From Anaeramoeba ignava (lineage: Eukaryota > Metamonada > Anaeramoebidae): a stretch of 64,000 bases of DNA. The position numbers and the translations under genes were made by a program. The notes beneath the pieces are model-generated. The model saw nothing but the letters and a program-made list of their open reading frames with translations, was not told the DNA's origin and made no database searches. The stretch lies in contig JAPDFW010000136.1 of NCBI GenBank assembly GCA_028826165.1, positions 566,501 through 630,500 on the forward strand, given 5' to 3'. This document shows, piece after piece, positions 47,661 through 57,110 of the stretch; position 1 is the first letter of the stretch, and every line of letters starts with the position of its first letter.

Positions 47661-47759
47661 TTCCAAATTAATTCCAAATTAATTCCTTTTTTTTTTCATT
47701 TTTTTTGATTTTTTTTCATTTTTGAAAGAATAAAAAAATTTCAAAATCCAATTTTTAAT

Positions 47760-48890
47760 TTTTAAGTTTTAATTTAATAAATTTATTTAAAATATAAAAT
47801 ATAAATTAAAATTATTTAATTTTATTATTTAAAATTATTATTAATTCTTTTCATTTTTGAATAACAAAATCAAAAATTTAAATTTAAAAATAAAAATTTA
47901 GAAGAGTTAGAATTAAAGAAATAATATAAATTAATTTAAAAATATAATTTAATATTTAATTTTATTATTAAAGTAATAATTTATTGTTTTAAATTTAAAT
48001 ATTTTATTATTTAAATATTTAACATATAAATATAAAAAATAAGAATAGATTTAATTTAATATTTAATTAATAAATTAATTTAGAAATATAATTTAATATT
48101 TAATTCCAGTTTAAAATAATAATTTATTGTTTTAGATTTAAATATTTTATTATTTAAATATTTAACATATAAATATAAAAACGAAAATAGATTTTATTTA
48201 AATATTTAACATATAAATTAATTTAAAAATATAATTTAATATTTAATTTTATTATTAAACTAATAATTTATTGTTTTTAGATTTAAATATTTTATTATTT
48301 AAATATTTAACATATAAATATAAAAATAAGAATAGATTTTATTTAATATTTAATTTATAAATTAATTTGAAAATATAATTTAATATTTAATTTTATGTTT
48401 AAAATATTAATTTATTGTTTTAGATTTAAATATTTTATTATTTAAATATTTAACATATAAATATAAAAAAATGAGAATAGATTTAATTTAATATTTAATT
48501 TATAAATTAATTTAAAAATATAATTTAATATTTAATTCCATTAATAAAACAATAATTTAATGTTTTAGATTTAAATATTTTATTATTTAAATATTTAACA
48601 TATAAATATAAAAATGAGAATAGATTTAATTTAATAATTAATTTATAAATTAATTTAAAAATATAATTTAATATTTAATTTTATGTTTAAAATAGTAATT
48701 TACTGTTTTAGATTTAAATATTTTATTATTTAAATATTTAGCATATAAATATAAAAATGAAAATAGATTTAATTTAATATTTAATTTATAAATTAATTTA
48801 AAAATATAATTTAATATTTAATTTTATTATTAAAATAATAATTTATTGTTTTAGATTTAAATATTTTATTATTTAAAAATATTTGGAAAA
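47760..48890. repeat. Satellite array C, ~7 monomers of ~145 bp
   Basis: The block TTATTATTTAAATATTTAAC followed by ATATAAATATAAAAA recurs. Its ACATAT (or GCATAT) point is near 48021, 48163, 48309, 48452, 48597 and 48740, spacing 142-146, with one partial extra copy of the block near 48205. Each unit also holds TTTATTGTTTTAGATTTAAA. The array follows the Hsp20 gene. From 48,890 to 49,279 there is only A/T-rich spacer with no array. Confidence 0.88.
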
Positions 48891-49279
48891 TTGATTTTTT
48901 TAAATTAAAATTTTATCTTTTTTTTGAATTAAATTGAATTAATATTAATTTGGAAATTTGTTTTAAAATTTAAATTTATTAATAATTTTTAAATTCCAAA
49001 AAAAAAAAATTAAATTAAAAATTAAATTAAAATAATTTTCCTTTTTTTTTTAATAAAAAAAATTAATAAAAAATAATAATAATTTATTAATAAATTAATT
49101 TAAAATAATAAATTAAAAAGAAAATTAAATTAATTATTAATTTAAATTTATTCTTATTTTTTATATTTTTATTTATTTTCAAAATCCACTTTTTTTATTT
49201 ATTTTTTTTTAAATTTTTTTTTTTCATTTTTTTCCTTTTTTTTAAAAACAAAAAACAAAAACAAAAAACAAACAACAAA

Positions 49280-51103
49280 ATGGATAATAAAAACAAAAAA
49301 CAACATAAACACAAACATCAACATAAACATCAACACAAAACAAACAAAATGCACAAGAAGGATAATAACAATAATAATAATAACAATAACAATAACAATA
49401 ACAATAATAATAACAATAACCAAATTGAAATTGAAAATGCAAATCAAAATGCAATTCAAAATGCAAATGAAAATCAAAATGAAAATGAAATGAAAAATTT
49501 AGAAAAAAAAGTAACAAAAAATTTAATTAAAGATTATTCAAACCTTTTAAATGGAAATTCATTTAAAGATTTTTCAATTTTTGTTGAGAATAAATCAAAT
49601 CCTTTTGAAATTAAAGTTCATAAATCAATTTTATCTTCAAGATCTCCTTTTTTTAATGAGTCATTAAGGCAAGAATCTCTTTCTATTTCTTTAAATCAAT
49701 TTAATAAAAAAGAAATGGAATCAATTTTGAGTTATATTTATTATGGAAATATTTCTTTTAAGAAAAAAGAAAATCTTCTCCAATTATTGGAAATTTCAAT
49801 TTATTTTAAATTAAATTTATTGAAAGAAATTATTCAAAAAAAAATTTCAAATTCAATTAATTATTCAAATTTTTTCCAATTTTTATTCCAAAATCGAAAT
49901 TTAAATTCAAATGAAATTGAAATAAAATGTTTTGAATTAATAAATCAAAATTTTTCCCAAATTCAAAATAATGAGAATTTATTCAATTTAACTAAAGAAG
50001 AAATTATCAAATTTATTCAATTTAAACAAGAAAAAAAAGAAAATTTTCAATTTGATTTTTTTCAATTTTTAAATAATTGGATTAAAAAAAGAGTTAATTC
50101 ATTAAAATTAAGGAAATATGAACACAAAATGAATGCAAAGAAAAGATTATTTCATTCTTTTTTTTCATTATTTGATAAAAATTCAATTTCAAAACAAGAT
50201 TTTGATAAATTAAAACATTTTGATATTTTTCTTCCCAAATCTTTTTTCATCAAGAAACAAAAAAAATTATTCCAAGAAAATAAGAACCAAGAAAAGAAAA
50301 TAAATTTGAAAAGAAAAGAAAATCACAATTTAAAGAAAGAAAATCAACAAATGAAAAAGGAAATTGAAGAGAAAAACAAGGAAATTGAAGATAAAAACAA
50401 AGAAATTGAAAATAAAGAGAAGGAAAATCAACAAATGAAAATTGAAATTGAAGATAAAAACAAAGAGGTTGAAAATATGAAACCTATTTTTGATAAATAT
50501 CGAGATCAATATCAAAAAGATTTGGAATATGAAAAGAAAATGAAGGAATTCGGAAAAGCATTTTCAGATTCAGAAATTGTTCAAGATATTGAATATGTTA
50601 ATAAATTACAAGAATGGATAAATGATAATGATTTTTTTTCTAAAATGAAAAAAGGATTTTCAGCAAAAAGAGATGGATTTAATTCTCAAAATTGGCATAA
50701 AGCAGTTGATAATAAAGGAAAAACATTAGTTATTATCAAAACAAAAGATAATTTTATTTTTGGAGGTTTTACTAAAGTTGGATTTAAAAATTCAAATGGA
50801 GAATGGATTAATGATTCAAATGCATTTATTTTTTCATTAAGAAATGATAAAGGAGATAGAATACCTGCAAAGTTTACATATAAACAAGGTTCTGCAATTC
50901 TTTCTGCTTTAAGTAATGGTCCAGTATTTGGTAATGGAAATGATTTTCGTTTAGAATCTAATTTACAACCTGGTTGGTCGAATTTTGGTAATAATTATAA
51001 TCTACCTAATGGAATAACTTATAATACAAATGAAGCTAAAAGTTATTTAGCTGGTTCTTATGATAAATGGGTTGTTGATGAACTTGAAACTTATTTCATT
51101 TAA
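49280..51103 (+). CDS. BTB - coiled-coil - TLDc protein
   Basis: This intronless protein has 607 residues. It starts with a His/Lys-rich leader and a poly-Asn tract (about residues 33-50). A BTB domain follows from about residue 90 ('DFSIFVENKSNPFEIKVHKS', 'ILSSRSPFFNESL', 'LSYIYYGNISFKK'), then a BACK-like helical part. A coiled coil is at about 335-410 (repeated 'EIEDKNKEIE'). The C-terminal TLDc domain begins at about 430 ('SDSEIV', 'KRDGFNSQNWHKAVDNKGKT', 'FIFGGFTKVGF', 'AFIFSLRNDKG', 'GPVFGNGNDF', ending 'WVVDELETYF'). TLDc domains in animals bind and regulate V-ATPase, and BTB domains oligomerise or bind cullin-3; the combination here has an unknown target. Codons are extremely A/T-biased. 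Confidence 0.9.
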   Translation: MDNKNKKQHKHKHQHKHQHKTNKMHKKDNNNNNNNNNNNNNNNNNNNQIEIENANQNAIQNANENQNENEMKNLEKKVTKNLIKDYSNLLNGNSFKDFSIFVENKSNPFEIKVHKSILSSRSPFFNESLRQESLSISLNQFNKKEMESILSYIYYGNISFKKKENLLQLLEISIYFKLNLLKEIIQKKISNSINYSNFFQFLFQNRNLNSNEIEIKCFELINQNFSQIQNNENLFNLTKEEIIKFIQFKQEKKENFQFDFFQFLNNWIKKRVNSLKLRKYEHKMNAKKRLFHSFFSLFDKNSISKQDFDKLKHFDIFLPKSFFIKKQKKLFQENKNQEKKINLKRKENHNLKKENQQMKKEIEEKNKEIEDKNKEIENKEKENQQMKIEIEDKNKEVENMKPIFDKYRDQYQKDLEYEKKMKEFGKAFSDSEIVQDIEYVNKLQEWINDNDFFSKMKKGFSAKRDGFNSQNWHKAVDNKGKTLVIIKTKDNFIFGGFTKVGFKNSNGEWINDSNAFIFSLRNDKGDRIPAKFTYKQGSAILSALSNGPVFGNGNDFRLESNLQPGWSNFGNNYNLPNGITYNTNEAKSYLAGSYDKWVVDELETYFI

Positions 51104-52311
51104 AAATTAATTAATAATAAGAAAATCAAACTTTTTTTTTTTAATTTTTTTTTTCAAAATTTAATTCAATTTTAATTTACTTTTAATCAAATTAATTTCT
51201 TTAAAATAATAAATAAGAAACAAATTTAATTTTAAATAATTTAATTTTAATTTAAAATATTTATTAAAAATTTAATTAATAAAAATAATCCAAAAAAAAA
51301 TAATAAATTTTAAAAATTGAATATTTTTAATATAATAAATAAAAATAAAAATTGAAAATAGAAATTAATAATAATTAAATTTAAATTCATTAATTAAAAT
51401 ATTAAAATAAAAAAATCAAATAAAATTTATTATTAATTAATATTTAAATATTAATAAATTATAATCAAAACCAAAAATAGAATAATTAGTAAATTATTTT
51501 TTTAGAAAGTTTATCTTATTCAATCATGTTAAATTCAATTTATTTAAAATTTTTTAATTTTTTAATTTTATTTTTAATATATTTTATTATAATTAAAATT
51601 GGAATAATAAATAAATAAAAACATTAATATAATAAATAAAAACATTATTTCAAATTAAAATAAAATAAATTTAAATTAAATTATTATTAATTATTATTAA
51701 AATTAAATATTTATCTTTATTAAAATATTTATTCCACTTTTTAATATATTTTATTATAATTAAAATTGGAATAATAAATAATTAAAAATATTAATATAAT
51801 AAATAAAAATATTATTTAAATTAAAATAAAATAAATTTAAATTAAATTATTATTAAATATTATTAAAATTAAATATTTATATTTATTAAAATATTTCAAT
51901 TTTCTTCTTAAATTTATTTAATTATTGGGAATAATTTTATATTATTTTTTTATTAATAAAAAATAAAATAGAATTAATTAAATTTAATTAAATATTATTT
52001 ATTCCATTTTTGAAATAAATTAATTAAAATATTTTATTAATTTTATTAAATTATTGATAATTATTTTATATTATTTTAAATAAAGAAATATTAATAAAAT
52101 ATATAAAATATAATTAATTTTAAATTATTATTAAATATTCTTTATTCCATTTTTGAAATAAATTAATGAAATATTTTATTAATTTTATTAAATTTTTGAG
52201 AATTATTTTATATAATTTTAAATAAAGAAATATTAATAAAATATATAAAATAAAATTAATTTTAAATTTAATTATTTAATATTCTTTATTCCATTTTTGA
52301 AATAAATTAAT
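51104..52311. repeat. A/T-rich spacer with two short tandem families
   Basis: From about 51,540 to 51,870 a block containing TTATAATTAAAATTGGAATA occurs twice, 167 bp apart. From about 52,000 to 52,310 a block containing TTCCATTTTTGAAATAAATT occurs three times at 52002, 52145 and 52289, spaced 143-144 bp. No coding region is seen. The third unit runs directly into the truncated RCC1-BTB copy. Confidence 0.75.
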
Positions 52312-52587
52312 TAAAAAGATTTTATAATTGAAAGAAAAGAAAAACAATATAAATTTCCTAAATTAATATTAATAATGAGAAGTGAATTATATCGAGGAAT
52401 GTTTTTATCTGTAACTGAAGATAATTCTAATAAAGTTACAGATTATAGTGAATTAAGTAATAAATCATTTCAAATATTTGAATATTGGATTTATTTAAAT
52501 CAAATCAAAAATGAAATTCAAATTACACAAGAAATAATTAATGAAATTAAAATTGGAATTGATTATTTTCAATTAAATCAAAATTAA
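52312..52587 (+). pseudogene. Truncated copy of the RCC1-BTB 3' end
   Basis: It is nearly identical to 45298-45620 of the RCC1-BTB gene. It begins at AAAAAGATTTTA and reads 'FPKLILIMRSELYRGMFL' through 'QITQEIINEIKIGIDYFQ'. Only scattered substitutions are seen, several of them changing the amino acid (for example K to N and Q to K). It lacks everything upstream, has no start, and loses the last ~45 bp between two AATCAAA words. The AAAATT repeat that follows the parent gene also follows here. This is a recent partial duplication, probably non-functional. Confidence 0.85.
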
Positions 52588-52740
52588 AATTAAATTAAAA
52601 TTAAAATTAAAATTAAAATCGAAATTAAAATTAATTTGAAAATCAAAATTAAAATTAAAATCAAAATCAAAATCAAAATTAAAATTAAAAATCAAAATTA
52701 AAATTAAAATTAAAATTAAAATCAAAATTAAAATTAAATT
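52588..52740. repeat. AAAATT/AAAATC hexamer repeat
   Basis: This is the same hexamer family as after the parental RCC1-BTB gene (45621-45745). It appears to have been copied together with the gene fragment. Confidence 0.75.
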
Positions 52741-52752
52741 CTGAATTAAAGT

Positions 52753-53401
52753 TTAATGGACTCCATATCTGAAAAGTAGCAACCCACAAAAAGTTAAACA
52801 GGTAAAAATACAACAAGCAAGACCTATCAAACTAATTAAAGCAATTGAATCACCAAGAGTAACGTTGTATAATTTCCCACATTCATCTTTCTAGAAATTA
52901 AAAGTTTAAAAATTTAAAAATTTCATTTAGAATTTGGATCAAAAGAAAAAAAGTCTTTTTATTTACAACTCCATCAGATTTTGCCCAAACTAATCCAATA
53001 ATTGCCCAAATAATTAAAAAAAGAGAAAACAATCCAGAAACACAAAATGATAATTTTCTAACGTTTTTGGAAAGGATATTCAAAAGAAAAGAAAAGAAGA
53101 GATTCAAAACAAAAAATATATTGCAAATCACAATCCAAGTCCACAACTTTTTTGGACATTCTATATCCCGATCTGGATAAGCTATTGAAATTGAGGGAAT
53201 TAAAAAAACGCAGGATATAATAATTGTACAGCAAAAAGCTAACAGAAAGTTTATGAAACGAGATCTTAAAATAAGGAGAATTATTTTTTTTAAAATGATT
53301 AGTTTCTTTTTTTCTTTTTTCTTTTCTTTTATCTTATTTTTGTTTTATTTTTTGTTTTATTTTTTTTGGATTATTTACTTTGAATAGAATTCCAAATACA
53401 T
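52753..53401 (-). CDS. Small four-helix membrane protein, copy 2
   Basis: Three exons, 53401-53379, 53264-52967 and 52890-52753, give 152 residues with the same exon layout as the copy at 42882-43715. Corresponding pieces are 'FLLAFCCTIIISCVFLIPSI', 'CPKKLWTWIVICNIFFVLNL', 'LFSLFLIIWAIIGLVWAKSD' and 'CGKLYNVTLGDSIALISL'. The aligned 'K-x-x-C-G-x-LY-x-V-x-LGDSIA' and 'IxGxVWA' blocks indicate conserved function. The C-terminus is short after helix 4. It is divergent from the kelch gene with 120 bp between ATGs. No family name can be given with certainty. Exon 1 (7 codons plus 2 nt) is inferred from splice phase. Confidence 0.7.
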
Positions 53402-53521
53402 TTATAAAAAAAAAACAAAAAAAACGGAAAAAGGAAAAAGTGAAAAATTTTTTTGATTTATTTTTCATTTTTTTCATCAAAAAAAAAAATTCGATAAAAT
53501 TAATTCACTTTTTTATTTAGA

Positions 53522-54672
53522 ATGCTTGAATGGGAACAAATAGAACCAACAGGAGACATTCCGCCAAACACATGTAAATGCGGATTTCTTACATTAAACG
53601 AAGAACAAATCATAGTATTTGGGGGCTCATCCGGATTTGGGTACAACAACGATATATGGATACTCGATGTCAAAAAGAAGGAATGGAGTCTTATAGAAAC
53701 AACGGGAGAGAAGCCTAGTCCACGTTCAGGCGTTACAGCAGTGATCTATAAGGATTCGTTATTTGTATTTGGCGGCTTTGATAGACGCAAATATTACGGT
53801 AATTTTTCTCAAAATACTCGTTTTTTTCACAGAAGAAGAGGATCATTTTAGACATAAAAATCATCTTCTTTTTTCTCGCAAACCCAGATTATCACGACTA
53901 ATTGTTGGAAAAACTAAATCGTAATGATTATTTCCAAAAAAAATTTACAGGTGATTTTTACAAATTGGATCTGAACACTTGGACATGGAAAGAACTACCA
54001 CAAGGCCCTTCAGGTCGCCACTCGCACGTAGGGAATTTGTACGGAGATGACAAGTACATATTTGGCGGGCGGTTGAATACAGAAGGAAAGCGAGCAAACG
54101 ATCTGTGGAAATATTCTATAAAATCGGAAAAATGGGAAGAAATGAAGCCATTTGGACATATTCCAAGTGCAAGATCTTCTTTAGTCAGTGCTGTTTTCGA
54201 AGATTTGATGTTTATTTTTGGCGGAATTGATGACCAAGAAGAAGGACTGAATGATCTATATTCGTACTCATTTTCAAACAACACTTGGTCACTTATACAC
54301 ACACAAGGCGAAGTGGAACCGCCTCTATGCGTTTCTCCCTCGGCGGTTCTCAGCGGCTCGTACCTGCTAGTTATCGGTGGTCAAAATAGAATTAATCATG
54401 AAAGATTCGACTTCGATCATGTTTATGCGTTTGATATTCTTCGATCTGAATGGGAAAAATGGGATCCTGCTATTACTAAAAATCAAATGTCAAAGAGAAG
54501 CTGCCACGTTTCTGCAATGGTTGGCTCTAAAGTCGTTGTTTTTGGTGGCGAAGTTCTTGTTCCTGTCTCTTATTATAAACATATGAATGAAGTTTGGATT
54601 TTGCATCTTTTATCTGATCTTGTTAATGATTTGTCTCATTTTCAAAAGGAATTGATTTTTTGTGATGTTTAA
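53522..54672 (+). CDS. Kelch-repeat protein
   Basis: Two exons, 53522-53798 and 53951-54672, give 332 residues. The 152-nt intron (GTAATT...TTACAG) joins G to GT GAT, giving 'YYGDFYKLDLNTW'. At least five kelch motifs show a hydrophobic strand then a Gly pair and a Trp about 13-20 residues on: 'IIVFGGSSGFGYNNDIW', 'LFVFGGFD', 'YIFGGRLN', 'MFIFGGIDD', 'LLVIGGQN' and 'VVVFGGEV'. No BTB or F-box is fused to it. Such stand-alone propellers resemble the RABEPK or Tea1 kind and act as protein-binding platforms. GC and codon choice (GGC, CCG, CGC) are clearly higher than in the genes on either side. Confidence 0.9.
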
Positions 54673-54962
54673 AATTGAGATCTTTTTTTAGTCCTCAATT
54701 TATTCTTAAAATTAAAATAAAAATTCAAATTCAACTTAAAAATTAAAATTTAAAATTTAAAATTTAAAATTTAGAAAAGTGGAATAAAAAATTTTTTATT
54801 GAAATTTCAAGAAAATAAAATATTTTTTCATTTGACTTTTTGATAAGAATGTGAATTATTGATCCTTTTTCATTTAATTTTTCATTTAATTTTTCATTTA
54901 ATTTTTCATTTAATTTTTCATTTAATTTTTATTCAAATTAACTAAATTAATAATGTATAATA
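54673..54962. other. Intergenic spacer
   Basis: This lies between the convergent kelch gene and paralogue A. It contains a short ATTTTTCATTTA repeat (about 54,880-54,930) and otherwise A/T-rich sequence with no coding signal. Confidence 0.5.
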
Positions 54963-56903
54963 TTATTGTTTTTTTGGTTTTGATTTTTTGCAAGTTGGAA
55001 ATAAAGAAAATATAAATTGAAATAAAGAAAGTATAAATTGTAATAAAGTGAGCCAAAAAGTTAGGAAGAACATTAAATTTTTAGATAAGCATAAAAACGG
55101 TTTCATAAAGCAACTGGATTGATTTCTTATTTTTATTTTTAAATTGTTTTGAATATTTTTAATATTTATTTTGAATAATATTTATTTTATTATTTATTTG
55201 GAATAATATTTATTTTTAATATATATTTTGGATATTTATTTTGGATAATATTTATTTTGAATATTATTTATTTTGAATAATATTTATTTTAATATTTATT
55301 TTGGATAATATTTATTTTGGATATTATTTATTTTGGATAATATTTATTTTGAATAATATTTATTTTTAATAATTTATTTTTATTTTTAATGAATAATATT
55401 TATTTTGAATAAATTTATTTTTGAATAATATTATTTATTTTTGAATAATTTTTATTTTATTTATAATATTTATTTTGGAATAATATTTATTTTTGATTTT
55501 TAATATTTATTTTGGAATAATATTTATTTTGAATAATATTTATTTTTGAATAATATTTATTTTGAATTATTTTTATTTTGAATAATATTTATTTTTAATA
55601 TGTTTATTTTTTGAATAATATTTATTTTTGAATAATATTTTTATTTTGAATAATTTTTGAATTTATTTTTGAATAATATTTATTTTTGAATAATATTATT
55701 TATTTTAATATTTATTTTGAATAATATTTATTTTGATATATTTATTTTTGAATATTTATTTTGAATATTTATTTTGGATAATATTTATTTTGGATAATAT
55801 TTTATTTTGAATAATTTTTTTTATTTATTTTGGATAATATTTATTTTGAATAATATTTATTTTGAATAATTTATTTTATTTTGAATAATATTTATTTTGA
55901 ATAATAGTTGTTATTTACTTGAATAATATTTATTTTGAATAATATTTATTTTGGAATATTTTTATTTTGGATAATATTTATTTTATTTTGGAATAATATT
56001 TATTTTGGAATAATATTTATTTTGAATAATATTTATTTTGGAATAATATTTATTTTGGAATAATATTAATATTTATTTTGAATATTTATTTTGAATAATA
56101 TTTATTTTGAATAATATTTATTTTGATTAATATTTATTTTTAATAATATTTATTTTGAATAATATTTATTTTATTATTTATTTTTTGAATATTTTTAATA
56201 TTTATTTTGATTAATATTTATTTTGGATATTATTTATTTTGAATAATATTTATTTTATTATTTATTTTGAATATTATTTATTTTATTATTTATTTTGAAT
56301 ATTATTTATTTTGAATAATATTTATTTTGGATAATATTTATTTTGAATATTTATTTGGAATAATATTTATTTTGAATATTTATTTGGAATAATATTTATT
56401 TTGGAATAATATTTATTTTAGATAATATTTATTTTGAATATTTGTACTTTTGTAATTCACTATCACTTATATCAAGGTTATCCATATCATTTTGACTCAG
56501 AATTTCATCTGTATCACTTGAATCATCCTCTACATCAATTTTTGGTTCTTCTAAATCTTTATCTATTTTAAAAGATTTAGAATCTTTTTTTACTTCAAAA
56601 TCTCTTTGAATTAGAAAATTTTGTCCAATCCAATTTCTCACTTCGGCTTTAATATTATGCTTTCCAATTTTTAAATTAACTACTTTTGGTTTAGTTCTGC
56701 CATTTTCTGTTGGCAATTCCTCTTTTGGCTATTTTTGAATTTTTTAATTTTTTAATTTTTAAATTTTTTAATTTTTAAATTTTTTAATTTTTAAATTTTT
56801 TAATTTTTTAATTTTTAATTTAAACCATCTCATCAATTTGAATTATAACTGTTTGTGCAAATTTTCCATATTTAATTCTAATAGGAATTGTTTCTTCATT
56901 CAT
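54963..56903 (-). CDS. Paralogue A of the tandem acidic membrane-protein family
   Basis: Three exons, 56903-56826, 56728-56448 and 55125-54963, give 173 residues. Exon 1 reads 'MNEETIPIRIKYGKFAQTVI' and ends 'IQIDEM'. Exon 2 starts 'PKEEL' and contains 'VNLKIGKHNIKAEVRNW' and 'FEVKKDSKSFKID', then an acidic stretch ('VEDDSSDTDEILSQ'). The last exon lies beyond a 1.3-kb repeat intron and encodes a hydrophobic segment ('NLMFFLTFWLTLLQFILSLF') and a basic end. Splice phase (AA+A, Lys) is exact. A short beta-rich N-domain of PEGA-like appearance, an acidic linker and a C-terminal anchor suggest a membrane-tethered cytosolic domain; function is unknown. It is the shortest of three paralogues. Confidence 0.65.
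55126..56447 (-). repeat. TTTTGAATAATATTTA minisatellite intron
   Basis: This is a 1.3-kb intron in paralogue A. About 55,150-56,440 is a loose array of TTTTGAATAATATTTA (plus strand), with TTTTGGATAATATTTA and shorter variants. The gene-strand donor is GTACAAATATTC and the acceptor AAAAATAAG. Without splicing, exon 2 would stop seven codons into the array region (TAA). Confidence 0.75.
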
Positions 56904-57110
56904 TTTTTTGAAAAAGGAAAAAAGGAAAAAAAGGAAAAAATGAAAAATTAAAAATGAAAAAATTGTTTCAATTTTCTTTTTGTTTTTAATTAATCAGAAA
57001 TAGATTTTTTTTCTTTTTTTTTTGAAAGGAAAAAGAAAAATTTGGAAAGAAAAATTGGAAAAAGAAAAATTTGAGAATTTTTGATTTGAATCAATTATTT
57101 TCCAAAAAAT

